Source of the DNA: Parashewanella curva
GTDB taxonomy: Bacteria; Pseudomonadota; Gammaproteobacteria; Enterobacterales; Shewanellaceae
Assembly (NCBI RefSeq): GCF_003675895.1
Contig: NZ_ML014775.1
Location: 1-64,000 of the forward strand
Reading direction: 5' to 3'
DNA length: 64,000 bases
Shown here: one piece after another, positions 1 to 9,998 of the stretch
How positions within the stretch are numbered: the first letter of the stretch is position 1
Layout of the letters: every line of letters begins with the position of its first letter
The notes under the pieces: generated by a model
What the model saw: the letters and a program-made list of their open reading frames with translations, nothing else
What the model was told of the DNA's origin: nothing
Database searches by the model: none
Made by a program: the position numbers and the translations under genes

Positions 1-96
1 GCAACTGAAGATGTGATCAGAAAGTATGTTCAAGAACAGTTGGCAGAGTTAGACAAAAAAGAGAAAAGTGCAGATCAGCTTGGACTGTTCAAATAA
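1..96 (+). CDS. C-terminal end of a probable IS200/IS605-type transposase (partial)
   Basis: The first 31 codons are open and end in TAA at 94-96; the start lies left of the window. The peptide ends in ...DQLGLFK and contains VIRKYVQEQL. That spacing of an aromatic-containing helix followed by a charged tail resembles the C-terminus of IS200-type TnpA proteins (Y1 HUH transposases, which cut and rejoin single-stranded DNA at hairpin ends). A hairpin starts one base after the stop codon, as expected at the right end of such an element, and a broken permease gene begins just beyond it. The family call rests on a short peptide from memory and on context. It could be another small protein. Confidence 0.4.
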   Translation, partial: ATEDVIRKYVQEQLAELDKKEKSADQLGLFK

Positions 97-143
97 AACT
101 CGGTTGCTTGCGGCCGAGTTCCTTTATAGTCAGGAAATAAAGG
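97..143. mobile_element. Tandem hairpins, likely right end of the IS element
   Basis: Two back-to-back inverted repeats are visible. AACTCGG at 97-103 pairs with CCGAGTT at 114-120 across a 10-nt loop. CCTTTAT at 121-127 pairs with ATAAAGG at 137-143 across 9 nt. IS200/IS605 elements have subterminal hairpins recognised by TnpA rather than terminal inverted repeats, so the first hairpin fits a right end. The permease frame becomes readable from about 130, so the junction is probably near 121-135. A simple transcription terminator is less likely because there is no T run. Confidence 0.4.
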
Positions 144-1365
144 CGTCGCTGCTGTAAAATTAACTTGGCTAAATAAAGCAAGTTTTGTTTTGCAGCTAGC
201 TTCTGCAGCAATCGTGTTAATGGCATCGGCTATGTTAGCTAAAGCGGCTTACCAAGATTTGTATCGCGATTTAGGTTTTGAAGCTGGAAATCTTCATATT
301 GTTAGAGCCAGTTTTTATGAAGATAGCCGAGTATTACCGCCAATGGAGCAAGATACAGCACAAAAACGATTTGAGATGGAAAAAGGCTTAGTAGTTCAAA
401 ACCGTCAAATTTGGCGAGAATTATCTACTCAAATAAAAGAAAAATATCCAAATATTCAAATATTAAAAACCAACAATACGCCATACAGTTTTCAAAGCTA
501 TTCTTATGTAATTTCTATGGATTCAGAATCTAATCAAAGCCACTCATTTAAAAGGCTAGATTTTTCTGATACATACTTTGATGATTTTAAGATCCCATTA
601 CTCGCTGGACGAAGTATTACTGAAGATGAATACAATACTCAAGCGAATAGTGCTGTTATCAATGAAACAGCTGCAAGATTATTGGCTAAGGGTAAACCTC
701 TAGATGAGGTATTAGGACGCAGAGTAAATAGTAATATTATTGTTGGTGTCGTGGCGAATACTTATTCTAGAGATGCACCTGATGGTGATTTCGGTGTCTT
801 GTACTCTGTGGATGATATTAACTCTTCTGATATCAGTTTTGTCATGCGAATATCTGATGGAAAAAGTTTTGATGTCGCTGAACTCGAAAAAATCATCAAT
901 AACGGTCATCCAGATATTGAAAAAGTTAAGTCTTTTGATGTTCAACAAGAATATTACAAAGCAACGTTAGATAAACGTCTGCAGTATTACTTCATTATTG
1001 CTCTATCTTGTTTAACCCTAGCGTTAGCTGCATTTGGCAGTAGTGGTATGGCGTTCAGTTTTGCCGAAATTAAACGTTTTGAATTAGCGATACGAATGGC
1101 GACGGGAGCAACCAGAAAGAGTTTGCTTAAAAAGACACTATCAGAGTTCAGTGGCTTACTTGTCGTGACATTCGCATTTTCTATTATTGTTTCTGCGTTG
1201 ATTTATTTTCTGATCCAACGGCAAGTCAATGTATTGCCTGAATTTTCTTGGGATGCCTTAGTGTTCTTTTCAATGATTTTAGTTAGTATTGTGATGACAG
1301 CTGTATGCTGGGTAGTTTGGCGAGTTATTAATGCTGAACCCATGCAGGCACTAAGGGAATTGTAA
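130..1365 (+). pseudogene. FtsX/MacB-type ABC transporter permease, 3' half only
   Basis: The frame is open from 130 (TAG at 127-129) to TAA at 1363-1365. No convincing start exists; the nearest candidate is TTG at 190 without a good ribosome site. From TTG 190, residues 2-17 form a membrane helix, about 25-255 are a MacB-like periplasmic domain, and three helices follow near 263-290, 318-342 and 356-380 before the typical EPMQALREL end. Full permeases of this kind are about 800 residues with two such halves, so this is the second half with the 5' half lost at the IS junction. It probably once formed a unit with the downstream two-component genes. It is likely non-functional, though translation of a fragment cannot be excluded. 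Confidence 0.65.
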
Positions 1366-1406
1366 TAAGAGTTAGTATAGTCCTTGATAAATGACAGGAT
1401 ATAGAT

Positions 1407-1555
1407 AAGAGCAATAGTGTGATAAGTCAACCGTCCGTAACAGGATGTCACGGTCGTGAGCACATGGCCGTTCTCGCACATCCATGTGCTTCACGGTATT
1501 CAGGCGTCCTGCCTATCAGACGTGCGCTTCTGTTGACGTCCACACTATTGCTCTT
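1407..1555. repeat. 149-bp inverted-repeat element with strong internal secondary structure
   Basis: AAGAGCAATAGTGTG at 1407-1421 is a perfect 15-bp inverted repeat of 1541-1555. A second pair, GTCAAC (1426-1431) and GTTGAC (1532-1537), continues the stem inward. Inside, AGCACATGG pairs with CCATGTGCT. The element has no credible ORF and sits between the broken permease and the response regulator. It looks like a MITE or folded intergenic repeat. It shares the core AGGATGTCA (1442-1450) with the folded region between queA and tgt. Confidence 0.6.
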
Positions 1556-1599
1556 TGATTAACCTCTAAAAAATTAGGGCATGGAAATAGAAAAATCGC

Positions 1600-2919
1600 A
1601 TGATGCAAAAGAAAATATTAATTGTTGATGATGATGCCGATATTCGCTTTGCATTGTCATTACTACTTTCACAAACTGGTTGCCAAGTTTTTGAGGCTGA
1701 CTCGCCTAAACAATGCTTGCAGTTACTCGAACGTGTCAGCCCTGATTTAATTTTGCTCGATCTTAATTTCACTCAAGACACTACTTCTGGTAAAGAAGGA
1801 ATTGCTTTACTCAAGCAATTAGTTCCACTTGGGCGAAAAGTGATATTAATGACGGCTTGGGCAAATACAGAGTTGGTGGTTCAAGGGTTACAATTAGGTG
1901 CTGTTAATTTTATCGAGAAACCTTGGAAAAAAGCTGGATTGCTTAACAAGATAAATCAGCATATTTACGTTCAGTCTGATCGTTCGCAATCGTTAGATTG
2001 GGTTGCCGAATCTGAGCCAATGCAGCATATCGAACAGCTCATTCAAAACTTAGCAATGACTGACGCCAATATTTTAATTCTGGGTGAGAATGGAACAGGA
2101 AAGTCATTACTCGCAAAACGAATACATGAGTTAAGCCAAAGAAATGCTCAAGCTTTTGAAGCCTTAAATATGGCAGCAATACCCGAAACCTTGTTTGAAA
2201 GTGAGCTATTTGGACATAAAAAAGGCGCATTCACCGATGCTAAGCAAGATAGAAAAGGGGCGTTTTTACGAGCAGAAAAGGGCACTTTGTTTTTAGATGA
2301 AATTGGTACATTGCCATTCCACTTACAGCCGAAATTGCTGCAAGTTTTAGAAAATGGAAGCTTTACTCAATTAGGCGCAGAGCAAAATCTGCAAGCTAAC
2401 GTTCGCTTGATATCAGCCACTAATCAAGATTTAGCTGATGCCATAGAACAAGGGCAGTTTAGACAAGATCTGTATTATCGAATTAATACCTTCACCATTA
2501 CCATTCCACCTTTAAGGGACAGAAAAGACGATATCTTACCTTTAGCCAATAGCCTGTTAGCTAAATTTGCGGATAAATATCAAAAAGAAATACCTTTGCT
2601 TTCTCCATCAACAAAACAAATACTGCTTCAACATGATTGGCAAGGTAATGTGAGGGAGTTAAGTCATGCGATGGAAAGAGCCTTGTTATTATCTATGGGG
2701 GCAGATATTAACCCTGAGCATTTGCAATTAGTTAAAGTTAGCAAACAAAGTACAGAAGAGGTGCCTAATTTATCTCTAGATGAACTAGAAAAACAAAGAA
2801 TCATTAATGCGCTTGAACAGCATCAAGGGCAAATCTCTGTGGCTGCTAAATCATTGGGAATCTCCAGAAATGCCTTGTATCGCCGTTTAGAAAAGCATGA
2901 TTTGGCGGGAATAGAATGA
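1600..2919 (+). CDS. NtrC-family sigma-54-dependent response regulator
   Basis: This 439-residue regulator activates sigma-54 promoters when phosphorylated by its partner kinase. An N-terminal receiver domain has the acidic cluster DDD at 10-12, phospho-acceptor Asp54 (ILLDLNF) and Lys107 (FIEKPW). The AAA+ domain has Walker A GENGTGKS (162-169), the sigma-54 contact loop GAFTDA (209-214, a variant of GAFTGA) and Walker B LFLDEI (230-235). A Fis-type helix-turn-helix closes the protein (LGISRNALYRRL). Two ATGs lie at 1600 and 1603 and the start is ambiguous by one codon. The gene overlaps the downstream kinase by ATGA. With the permease fragment upstream it resembles known regulator/kinase/ABC-permease loci. 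The target genes are not identifiable here. Confidence 0.9.
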   Translation: MMQKKILIVDDDADIRFALSLLLSQTGCQVFEADSPKQCLQLLERVSPDLILLDLNFTQDTTSGKEGIALLKQLVPLGRKVILMTAWANTELVVQGLQLGAVNFIEKPWKKAGLLNKINQHIYVQSDRSQSLDWVAESEPMQHIEQLIQNLAMTDANILILGENGTGKSLLAKRIHELSQRNAQAFEALNMAAIPETLFESELFGHKKGAFTDAKQDRKGAFLRAEKGTLFLDEIGTLPFHLQPKLLQVLENGSFTQLGAEQNLQANVRLISATNQDLADAIEQGQFRQDLYYRINTFTITIPPLRDRKDDILPLANSLLAKFADKYQKEIPLLSPSTKQILLQHDWQGNVRELSHAMERALLLSMGADINPEHLQLVKVSKQSTEEVPNLSLDELEKQRIINALEQHQGQISVAAKSLGISRNALYRRLEKHDLAGIE

Positions 2920-4127
2920 GTTATCAGCAGCAGTGGAAGTTAGGGCTAGCTTTGGTCTCTTGTTTGATTACGGCGCTACTTTGTTGGCCGATTTACTTAC
3001 TTAAACAAGATTTATTGCTAACCTTAACGAGCGCAATGGCGGCGTGTTTTGTGTGTGCTTACTTGAGCTTTCATTTTTATAAAAAAAATGTCGAACCTTT
3101 CGAACAGCTCAAGTCATTTATTCAATTACGAAAACAAGAAAAGCAAAATATTACTCTGAATTTTGACAATCCAAATTCTCCCTTCGCTGAGGTGTCTCAG
3201 CTGTTACAACAAGACCTCTATTCGGCTCAAACTCCAGAAGGTGATGTTTTACAAAGTATTCTGAGTGAATGGCAATATCCAGTGTTAATGTTCGATAAAC
3301 AGGAAAAAATAGTATTTTTCAATCAGGCGTTACTACAGTTATTTTCTTCTCCAATACTGATAGGAATGAAAATCAGTGACTTAAGTTTTTATAAACGTCA
3401 GGGGCAGTACAATAATGAGCAGCTGGCAGCTCATTGGTCGCTTCAAAATGTAAGGTTTAAGCAACAAGATTTAATTCTATTTCACGATATTGAGCAGTCA
3501 TTAAAAAATCAAAAGCTTAAAACTCAAACAGACACCATTCGAATCTTATCCCATGAACTCAATAACTCGCTGACTCCAATGGCTTCGATGGCCGATACAT
3601 TACTAAGTAGTGACTCTTTTTCTGAGTCCCTTGCGAGAGAAGTTCTGCAAAGAGTTAAAAGTAGAAGCGAGAGTTTATTAGAGTTTATCGGTACTTACAC
3701 TCGGTTAAATAAAACTCAACAGATCAAACCATCGTGGTTTGATGTTCAGAATGTTTGTCAGCAATTATCGATAGAGCAGGGCATTGACTGTCATACGGCT
3801 GGAAACGCCAGTATCTTTGCTGATCCAATCTTATTTGAGCAAGTGTTAGAAAATCTGATGAAAAATGCTAAACAGGCTCAAGCTCAAAAGCTCCAAATTA
3901 ACATTCTGAGTCAAGGTTCTTTGCAGATCATCGAGTTAGCTGATGATGGTATTGGATTTAGCAACATCGATAATCTTTCTGTACCTTTGTATACCACTAA
4001 AAAAGATGGTCAAGGATTAGGATTGTTCTTTTGTCGACAAATTATTGAGCTCCATAATGGAAAACTTGATTTTTCGAACTCAGATAACGGAGCAAAAGTC
4101 ACTATAAGCTTGCCCACCATAATCTGA
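2916..4127 (+). CDS. Membrane sensor histidine kinase partner of the NtrC-type regulator
   Basis: This 403-residue protein starts inside the stop of the preceding regulator (ATGA overlap), implying translational coupling. Two membrane helices lie near 8-28 and 33-53 with almost no periplasmic loop, so it probably senses a membrane or cytoplasmic signal. A PAS-like segment follows at about 110-190. The phospho-acceptor His213 is in LSHELNNSLTP. The ATP-binding domain has the N-box ENLMKNAKQ near 312-320, DDGIGFS at 343-349 and GQGLGLFF near 368-375. These are the normal catalytic motifs, so it should be active. Its 3' end overlaps the convergent thioredoxin-like gene by 26 bp. Confidence 0.9.
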   Translation: MSYQQQWKLGLALVSCLITALLCWPIYLLKQDLLLTLTSAMAACFVCAYLSFHFYKKNVEPFEQLKSFIQLRKQEKQNITLNFDNPNSPFAEVSQLLQQDLYSAQTPEGDVLQSILSEWQYPVLMFDKQEKIVFFNQALLQLFSSPILIGMKISDLSFYKRQGQYNNEQLAAHWSLQNVRFKQQDLILFHDIEQSLKNQKLKTQTDTIRILSHELNNSLTPMASMADTLLSSDSFSESLAREVLQRVKSRSESLLEFIGTYTRLNKTQQIKPSWFDVQNVCQQLSIEQGIDCHTAGNASIFADPILFEQVLENLMKNAKQAQAQKLQINILSQGSLQIIELADDGIGFSNIDNLSVPLYTTKKDGQGLGLFFCRQIIELHNGKLDFSNSDNGAKVTISLPTII

Positions 4128-4659
4128 GTCTAAGTCCCCACTCTGAAGTCGGTCCTGTGGTTTTTGCTGCTATGTTGCCATCTGTATCAATGATAAATAT
4201 AGCGGGAACACCTGAAGCTCCCCAGCGGTTAGTAATGTGGCTGGTGGAGTCATTGATTACTGGAAACGCTAGCCCTTTATCTTGCATATGTTGATTAATT
4301 TCCAAGTTAGTACCAGAAGCGATTGCCACTGAAATAACAGGGTGATCTTTGGCAACATTTTCTACCATTGGTGAAGTAAAAGAGCAGTAACCACACCAAG
4401 TTCCCCAAAAATAAACCAGTGTCGGTTCTTTGGGCTTATCGGCTAATGAAATGGTTTTTCCTTGAGTGGTGATACCTGAGAGTATAGGCGCTTCACCTGG
4501 AGCCATATCTGAATGTAAGTAGTAACTGACTCCCAAGACTATTGCTGAAAGTATGACAACATCTCGAACAGCTTTTTTCCAAGAGAATGAACTGGAGCTA
4601 GCGGAAATAAATGGAATGCGTTTAAGATTCATAAAAAATGTACCATGGCTTTTTTTCAT
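4102..4659 (-). CDS. Membrane-anchored thioredoxin-like protein disulfide oxidoreductase (TlpA/ScsD type)
   Basis: A 185-residue protein with one N-terminal membrane helix (about 31-48) and a periplasmic thioredoxin fold. The active site is WCGYC (Cys89, Cys92), and a cis-proline loop GVPAIF is near 150-155. TlpA/ResA/ScsD proteins of this layout reduce or oxidise cysteines in exported proteins such as cytochrome c maturation factors or copper-stress proteins. No such partner is adjacent, so the substrate is unknown. An alternative start is Met10 (ATG at 4632). Neither start has a strong ribosome site. The 3' end is antisense to the end of the histidine kinase gene. Confidence 0.8.
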   Translation of the reverse strand: MKKSHGTFFMNLKRIPFISASSSSFSWKKAVRDVVILSAIVLGVSYYLHSDMAPGEAPILSGITTQGKTISLADKPKEPTLVYFWGTWCGYCSFTSPMVENVAKDHPVISVAIASGTNLEINQHMQDKGLAFPVINDSTSHITNRWGASGVPAIFIIDTDGNIAAKTTGPTSEWGLRLRLWWASL

Positions 4660-4824
4660 AAGACCAACTTCATTTAATTCCTATTTCAAAATTAATCTGT
4701 AGATACAGATTGAAACAAATTGTTGCAATATTGTAATGCAAAGGTATTATAGCGCTCATGAAAATATGCTGATTTAGGCTGTATCAGTAACCTTATAATA
4801 ATAAAGTAAAAATGGAATTCTAAC

Positions 4825-5007
4825 ATGTTCGATTGGTTTAAACGCCTTTTTAAAAAGAAAGAAAAGCAGCCTGAGCGTATAAAAATGTACGTTGAAATCC
4901 CTATTGAAGAGATCAAACTTGCTCCTTTTGATTATTCTCAATTAAACGTGAACCCTAATTTTCGCGATCATATCCAAAAGCCCTACGATCAATGTAAAAA
5001 GAAATAG
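4825..5007 (+). CDS. Small basic hypothetical protein
   Basis: An ATG-started 60-codon ORF. The first 15 residues are aromatic and basic (MFDWFKRLFKKKEK), an amphipathic pattern that could bind membrane or nucleic acid, and the end is again lysine-rich. GGA lies about 9 nt before the ATG as a weak ribosome site. I do not recognise a family. It stands alone upstream of the queA promoter. Support is the start context and non-random composition only. Confidence 0.4.
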   Translation: MFDWFKRLFKKKEKQPERIKMYVEIPIEEIKLAPFDYSQLNVNPNFRDHIQKPYDQCKKK

Positions 5008-5056
5008 ATGATCACTATCTTTTCTTTGTAAATTTAAAAAGCCTTTCTGTAGATGT

Positions 5057-5085
5057 TTCAGTTCTAACCTCGGTTAGCGTATAAT
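5057..5085 (+). promoter_or_regulatory. Candidate sigma-70 promoter of queA with a palindrome in the spacer
   Basis: A perfect -10 TATAAT (5080-5085) has a weak -35 TTCAGT (5057-5062) at 17-bp spacing. The spacer holds an inverted repeat, CTAACC (5064-5069) and GGTTAG (5072-5077) with a 2-nt centre, in the position of a repressor operator. Transcription would start near 5092, about 30 nt before the queA ATG at 5125. Confidence 0.5.
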
Positions 5086-5124
5086 ACGCGCCCTTATTTG
5101 GCTTGGCTTTTTAGAGGCTGTTTG

Positions 5125-6162
5125 ATGCGTGTAGCTGATTTTTCTTTTGATCTTCCTGATGAGCTTATAGCTCGTTACCCAACCAAAGAGCGTACGGCTT
5201 CAAGGTTACTTACTTTAGATGGCAATTCAGGTGAAGTACATGATAAGTGCTTTACCGATCTGATTGACTTTATCGAAGCTGGTGACTTGATGGTATTTAA
5301 CAATACTCGAGTTATCCCTGCACGTTTGTTTGGTCAAAAGGCTACAGGTGGCAAGCTAGAAATCTTGGTTGAGCGTATGTTGGATGACAAACGCATTCTA
5401 GCCCACGTTCGCAGTTCTAAATCGCCAAAAGTGGATGCCATTATTCATTTGGATAACGATTATCAAATGAAAATGTTGGCAAGACAGGAAGCTTTATTCG
5501 AACTAGAGCTTTTATCTGATCGAACAGTATTAGAAGTGTTGGAAGAAATCGGCCACATGCCACTTCCTCCCTACATTGATAGACCCGATGAAGATTCAGA
5601 TAAAGAGCGCTATCAAACCGTTTATAACGAAAATCCGGGGGCGGTTGCAGCGCCTACAGCAGGTTTGCATTTTGATGATGAAACGCTAGCAAAGCTAAAA
5701 GCCAAAGGTGTCAATACTGCATTTGTCACTTTGCATGTGGGCGCAGGCACCTTCCAGCCTGTGCGAGTTGATGACATTGAAGATCATGTTATGCACTCAG
5801 AGTGGGCGAATGTACCCTCTGATGTGGTTGAACAAATTAAGCAAACCAAAGCTGCGGGTAAGCGAGTGATTGCGGTTGGTACGACTTCAGTACGTTCACT
5901 AGAAAGTGCTGCTAAAGCCAATGAAGGCGAGATAGCACCGTTTAGTGCTGACACCGACATTTTCATCTATCCGGGATATGAGTTCTTTGTGGTTGATGCT
6001 ATGGTCACCAACTTTCACTTACCTGAGTCAACGCTAATCATGTTGATCAGCGCGTTTGCAGGTAAGCAACCAGTGATGAGCGCATACCAACATGCTATCG
6101 AAGAAAAATACCGATTCTTTAGCTATGGTGATGCGATGTTTATTACGAGAAAAGGAAAGTAG
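5125..6162 (+). CDS. queA: S-adenosylmethionine:tRNA ribosyltransferase-isomerase
   Basis: QueA transfers and isomerises the ribosyl group of SAM onto preQ1-modified tRNA to give epoxyqueuosine at wobble position 34. The 345-residue product starts [11 protein letters not shown] and matches the E. coli protein closely along its length, including [41 protein letters not shown] and [10 protein letters not shown] longer frame begins at TTG 5098, but ATG 5125 matches family N-termini and lies correctly behind the promoter. tgt, which acts one step earlier, follows after 403 bp of repeat-like DNA. Confidence 0.97.
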   Translation: MRVADFSFDLPDELIARYPTKERTASRLLTLDGNSGEVHDKCFTDLIDFIEAGDLMVFNNTRVIPARLFGQKATGGKLEILVERMLDDKRILAHVRSSKSPKVDAIIHLDNDYQMKMLARQEALFELELLSDRTVLEVLEEIGHMPLPPYIDRPDEDSDKERYQTVYNENPGAVAAPTAGLHFDDETLAKLKAKGVNTAFVTLHVGAGTFQPVRVDDIEDHVMHSEWANVPSDVVEQIKQTKAAGKRVIAVGTTSVRSLESAAKANEGEIAPFSADTDIFIYPGYEFFVVDAMVTNFHLPESTLIMLISAFAGKQPVMSAYQHAIEEKYRFFSYGDAMFITRKGK

Positions 6163-6279
6163 TTAGTTATTTAGCTTTTTCCAGTTATAGAAAGTTTACA
6201 TACAGTGAAGCAAAAAACTGTTGAATCGAAGATGGAACCGTACCCCCTTCAAAGCTGTTGAAGGTCGTTTGAATATAAA

Positions 6280-6458
6280 ATGACGTGAGCCTGACAAGGA
6301 TGTCAGGCTAGATTTCGGGGGCATGGATGCCCATCGAAATCGTTAGACATTTATTCAATAAGACCTGAAACGCTTAGCCTTGTTGGGGCGGCTCAGGGGA
6401 TTCAAAAGGGGAGGCAGCTGGAGGCATCCCCTTTTGGCGGTGTGGTATGCCATACCAC
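6280..6458. repeat. Folded intergenic repeat between queA and tgt
   Basis: The 403 bp between queA and tgt hold no gene, but this part is dense in perfect hairpins. AGCCTGACA (6288-6296) pairs with TGTCAGGCT (6301-6309) around AGGA. GATTTCG (6311-6317) pairs with CGAAATC (6335-6341), with GGGCAT/ATGCCC nested inside. AAAAGGGGA (6404-6412) pairs with TCCCCTTTT (6427-6435). GTGGTATG (6442-6449) pairs with CATACCAC (6451-6458). The successive tight stems look like a REP/BIME-type mosaic or a structured RNA. AGGATGTCA at 6297-6305 also occurs in the element at 1407-1555. Confidence 0.5.
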
Positions 6459-6501
6459 GACTTTTTAAACTTCGAAGAAGTTTTGCTTTAAAAAATCATA
6501 C

Positions 6502-7690
<1,189 letters not shown>

Positions 7691-7789
7691 GATTAAATAG
7701 AGCTAAGCGCCATGTTTATTGCGATAGATATGGCGAGATTTAGCAAGCTATTGTTTTAGCAAATTATTAAATAACTAAAAGAGAGAACT

Positions 7790-8122
7790 ATGTTTATTTC
7801 AAATGCATATGCAGCTGGTGCTCCAGGCGCTCAACAAGGTGGAACCATGGAACTGGTATTCATGCTGGTTGTTTTTGGTTTGATCTTCTACTTCATGATC
7901 TTCCGTCCACAAAGCAAGCGTGTAAAAGAGCACAAAAGCCTAATGTCTTCACTATCTAAAGGTGATGAAGTCCTTACTAATGGTGGTGTGCTAGGTAAGA
8001 TTGCAAAAATCAGTGATGAAAACGACTATGTTCTACTTGATTTGAACCAGTCTACACAAATCACTATTAAAAAGGACTACATTACAGCAGTATTGCCAAA
8101 AGGCTCGATTGAATCGCTGTAA
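7790..8122 (+). CDS. yajC: Sec translocase accessory subunit YajC
   Basis: A 110-residue single-span inner-membrane protein (helix about 22-42, ELVFMLVVFGLIFYFMIF) followed by the conserved RPQSKRVKEHKSL and a C-terminal basic SH3-like part. YajC associates with SecD-SecF, which use proton-motive force to pull preproteins through SecYEG. The ATG follows a GAGAG ribosome site. secD starts 15 nt after the stop, so the genes are co-transcribed. Confidence 0.95.
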   Translation: MFISNAYAAGAPGAQQGGTMELVFMLVVFGLIFYFMIFRPQSKRVKEHKSLMSSLSKGDEVLTNGGVLGKIAKISDENDYVLLDLNQSTQITIKKDYITAVLPKGSIESL

Positions 8123-8137
8123 GCCTGGAGGCTTAAC

Positions 8138-9985
8138 GTGTTAAACAAGTATCCAATTTGGAAGAACCTGATGGTGGTGATTGTACTCATCATCGGGGGC
8201 TTCTATGCTTTACCTAACATCTTTGGTGAAGACCCTGCTGTTCAAGTGGCGGGTAGTCGCTTTGCTGAGGTGAATGTATCAACTCAAACTCAGTTAAACG
8301 ACTTACTTGCCTCCAATGGCATTGATGTCAAAAAGTCTGAGCTTGCCAATGATCAATTACTGTTCCGTTTGGCTCATGCCGACGATCAGCTCAAAGCCAA
8401 AGAGTTAATTTCTAGCCAGCTTGGCGACAAATATACCGTAGCGTTAAACCTTGCTCCTGCAACCCCTGATTGGTTAGCCGATTTAGGCGGTGCACCGATG
8501 AAGCTGGGTTTGGATTTACGTGGTGGTGTTCACTTCTTAATGGAAGTGGATATGAGCGAAGCGATCCGCAAGATGGAAGAAGCCAAGGTGGCCGACTTCC
8601 GTAGCCAACTTCGTAAAGAGCGTATTCGTTACTCTGGTATCAAAATCAAGTCTCGTGGCATTGAAATCAAATTCCGCAATGAAGAAGCCCTTTCTAAAGC
8701 TGAATTCCTATTAAAACGCACTAATAACGAAATGGTATTTACTGATGTATCAACTGATTCTCAGCAAATGCTTTTAGCGGTAATGAGCGAGGAGTACATC
8801 AAGCAAGTTAAGAATGATGCGGTTTCTCAAAACATGACCACCATTCGTAACCGTGTTAACCAACTAGGTGTTGCTGAGCCAGTGGTACAACGTCAAGGTG
8901 CAGATCGCATCATCGTTGAGTTACCGGGTGTTCAAGATACCGCTCGTGCTAAGGAAATCCTTGGTGCTACGGCGTCTATCGAGCTTCATATGGTTGACCA
9001 AAACGCTGACGTTGGTCGTGCGGTTCGCGGTCATGTTCCAGCTGGTTCTGTGCTTTACTACCGCCGTAGTGGTGAGCCAGTTGTGCTTAAGAAAAAGGTT
9101 ATCCTAACCGGTAACTATATTACTGACGCACAACCAAGCTTTGATGAATATTCTCGTCCACAAGTGAGTATCGGCTTAGATGCAAAAGGCGGTAATATAT
9201 TCTCAAATGCCACCAAAGATAATGTCGGTAAGCCAATGGCGACCCTATTTATCGAATACAAGGATAAAGGTAAGCGTAATCCTGATGGTAGCGTGAAGTT
9301 GGATAAAACCGCAGAAGTGATTTCTGTGGCGACAATTCAGCAGCGCCTTGGCCGTAACTTTGTGATCAACGGCTTAACTCAGGTTGAGTCACAAGAGCTT
9401 GCTTTACTTCTTCGTGCTGGTGCTTTGATTGCCCCAGTTTCGATTGTTGAAGAACGTACCATTGGCCCTAGTCTTGGTGCTGAGAATATTCAAAACGGTT
9501 TAAGTGCGATGATTTACGGTATGGCTATCGTATTGGTGTTCATGCTGATTTATTACCGTGCTTTCGGCTTTATCGCTAACCTAGCCTTGAGCTTCAACCT
9601 CATCATGGTTGTGGCGGTTATGTCGATGCTAAGTGCGGTACTGACGCTACCGGGTATTGCCGGTATGGTGCTGACTGTTGGTATGGCGGTAGACGGCAAC
9701 GTGCTGATTTATGAACGTATTCGCGAAGAGTTACGAGCGGGTCGTAGTGTTCAGCAGGCGATTCATGAAGGTTATGGTAACGCATTCTCAACCATTGCCG
9801 ATGCGAACATTACCACCTTTATTACGGCGCTTATCCTATTTGCTATCGGTACTGGTGCGGTTAAAGGCTTTGCGGTAACGCTGATGATAGGTATTGCAAC
9901 TTCTATGTTTACCTCGATTGTTGGTACTCGTGCGATTGTGAACGCTCTTTGGGGCGGCAAGCGCATCAAGAAGTTGTCTATCTAG
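8138..9985 (+). CDS. secD: Protein translocase subunit SecD
   Basis: A 615-residue RND-like membrane protein. Helix 1 (about 10-28) is followed by FGEDPAVQV, as in E. coli SecD. A large periplasmic region contains GAPMKLGLDLRGGVHFLMEVD and IRNRVNQLGVAEPVVQRQG. Five C-terminal helices span about 450-605 with MAVDGNVLIYERIREELR. The start is GTG at 8138, set by GGAGG at 8127-8131 (6-nt spacing) and by agreement with the family N-terminus MLNKYP. secF follows immediately. Confidence 0.96.
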   Translation: MLNKYPIWKNLMVVIVLIIGGFYALPNIFGEDPAVQVAGSRFAEVNVSTQTQLNDLLASNGIDVKKSELANDQLLFRLAHADDQLKAKELISSQLGDKYTVALNLAPATPDWLADLGGAPMKLGLDLRGGVHFLMEVDMSEAIRKMEEAKVADFRSQLRKERIRYSGIKIKSRGIEIKFRNEEALSKAEFLLKRTNNEMVFTDVSTDSQQMLLAVMSEEYIKQVKNDAVSQNMTTIRNRVNQLGVAEPVVQRQGADRIIVELPGVQDTARAKEILGATASIELHMVDQNADVGRAVRGHVPAGSVLYYRRSGEPVVLKKKVILTGNYITDAQPSFDEYSRPQVSIGLDAKGGNIFSNATKDNVGKPMATLFIEYKDKGKRNPDGSVKLDKTAEVISVATIQQRLGRNFVINGLTQVESQELALLLRAGALIAPVSIVEERTIGPSLGAENIQNGLSAMIYGMAIVLVFMLIYYRAFGFIANLALSFNLIMVVAVMSMLSAVLTLPGIAGMVLTVGMAVDGNVLIYERIREELRAGRSVQQAIHEGYGNAFSTIADANITTFITALILFAIGTGAVKGFAVTLMIGIATSMFTSIVGTRAIVNALWGGKRIKKLSI

Positions 9986-9998
9986 GGAGAGATTGATT

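Noticed and set aside
1407-1555. The inverted-repeat element as a tRNA or rRNA gene or integrase attachment site
   Set aside because: No tRNA cloverleaf or CCA end, no rRNA-like sequence and no integrase gene nearby; a small repeat element fits better.
4692-4916. 74-codon minus-strand ORF across the start of the small basic gene
   Set aside because: AT-rich composition with no ribosome site; it is antisense to the better-supported plus-strand ORF at 4825.
6280-6458. Possible CRISPR array between queA and tgt
   Set aside because: The stems differ from one another and there are no evenly spaced identical repeats or cas genes.
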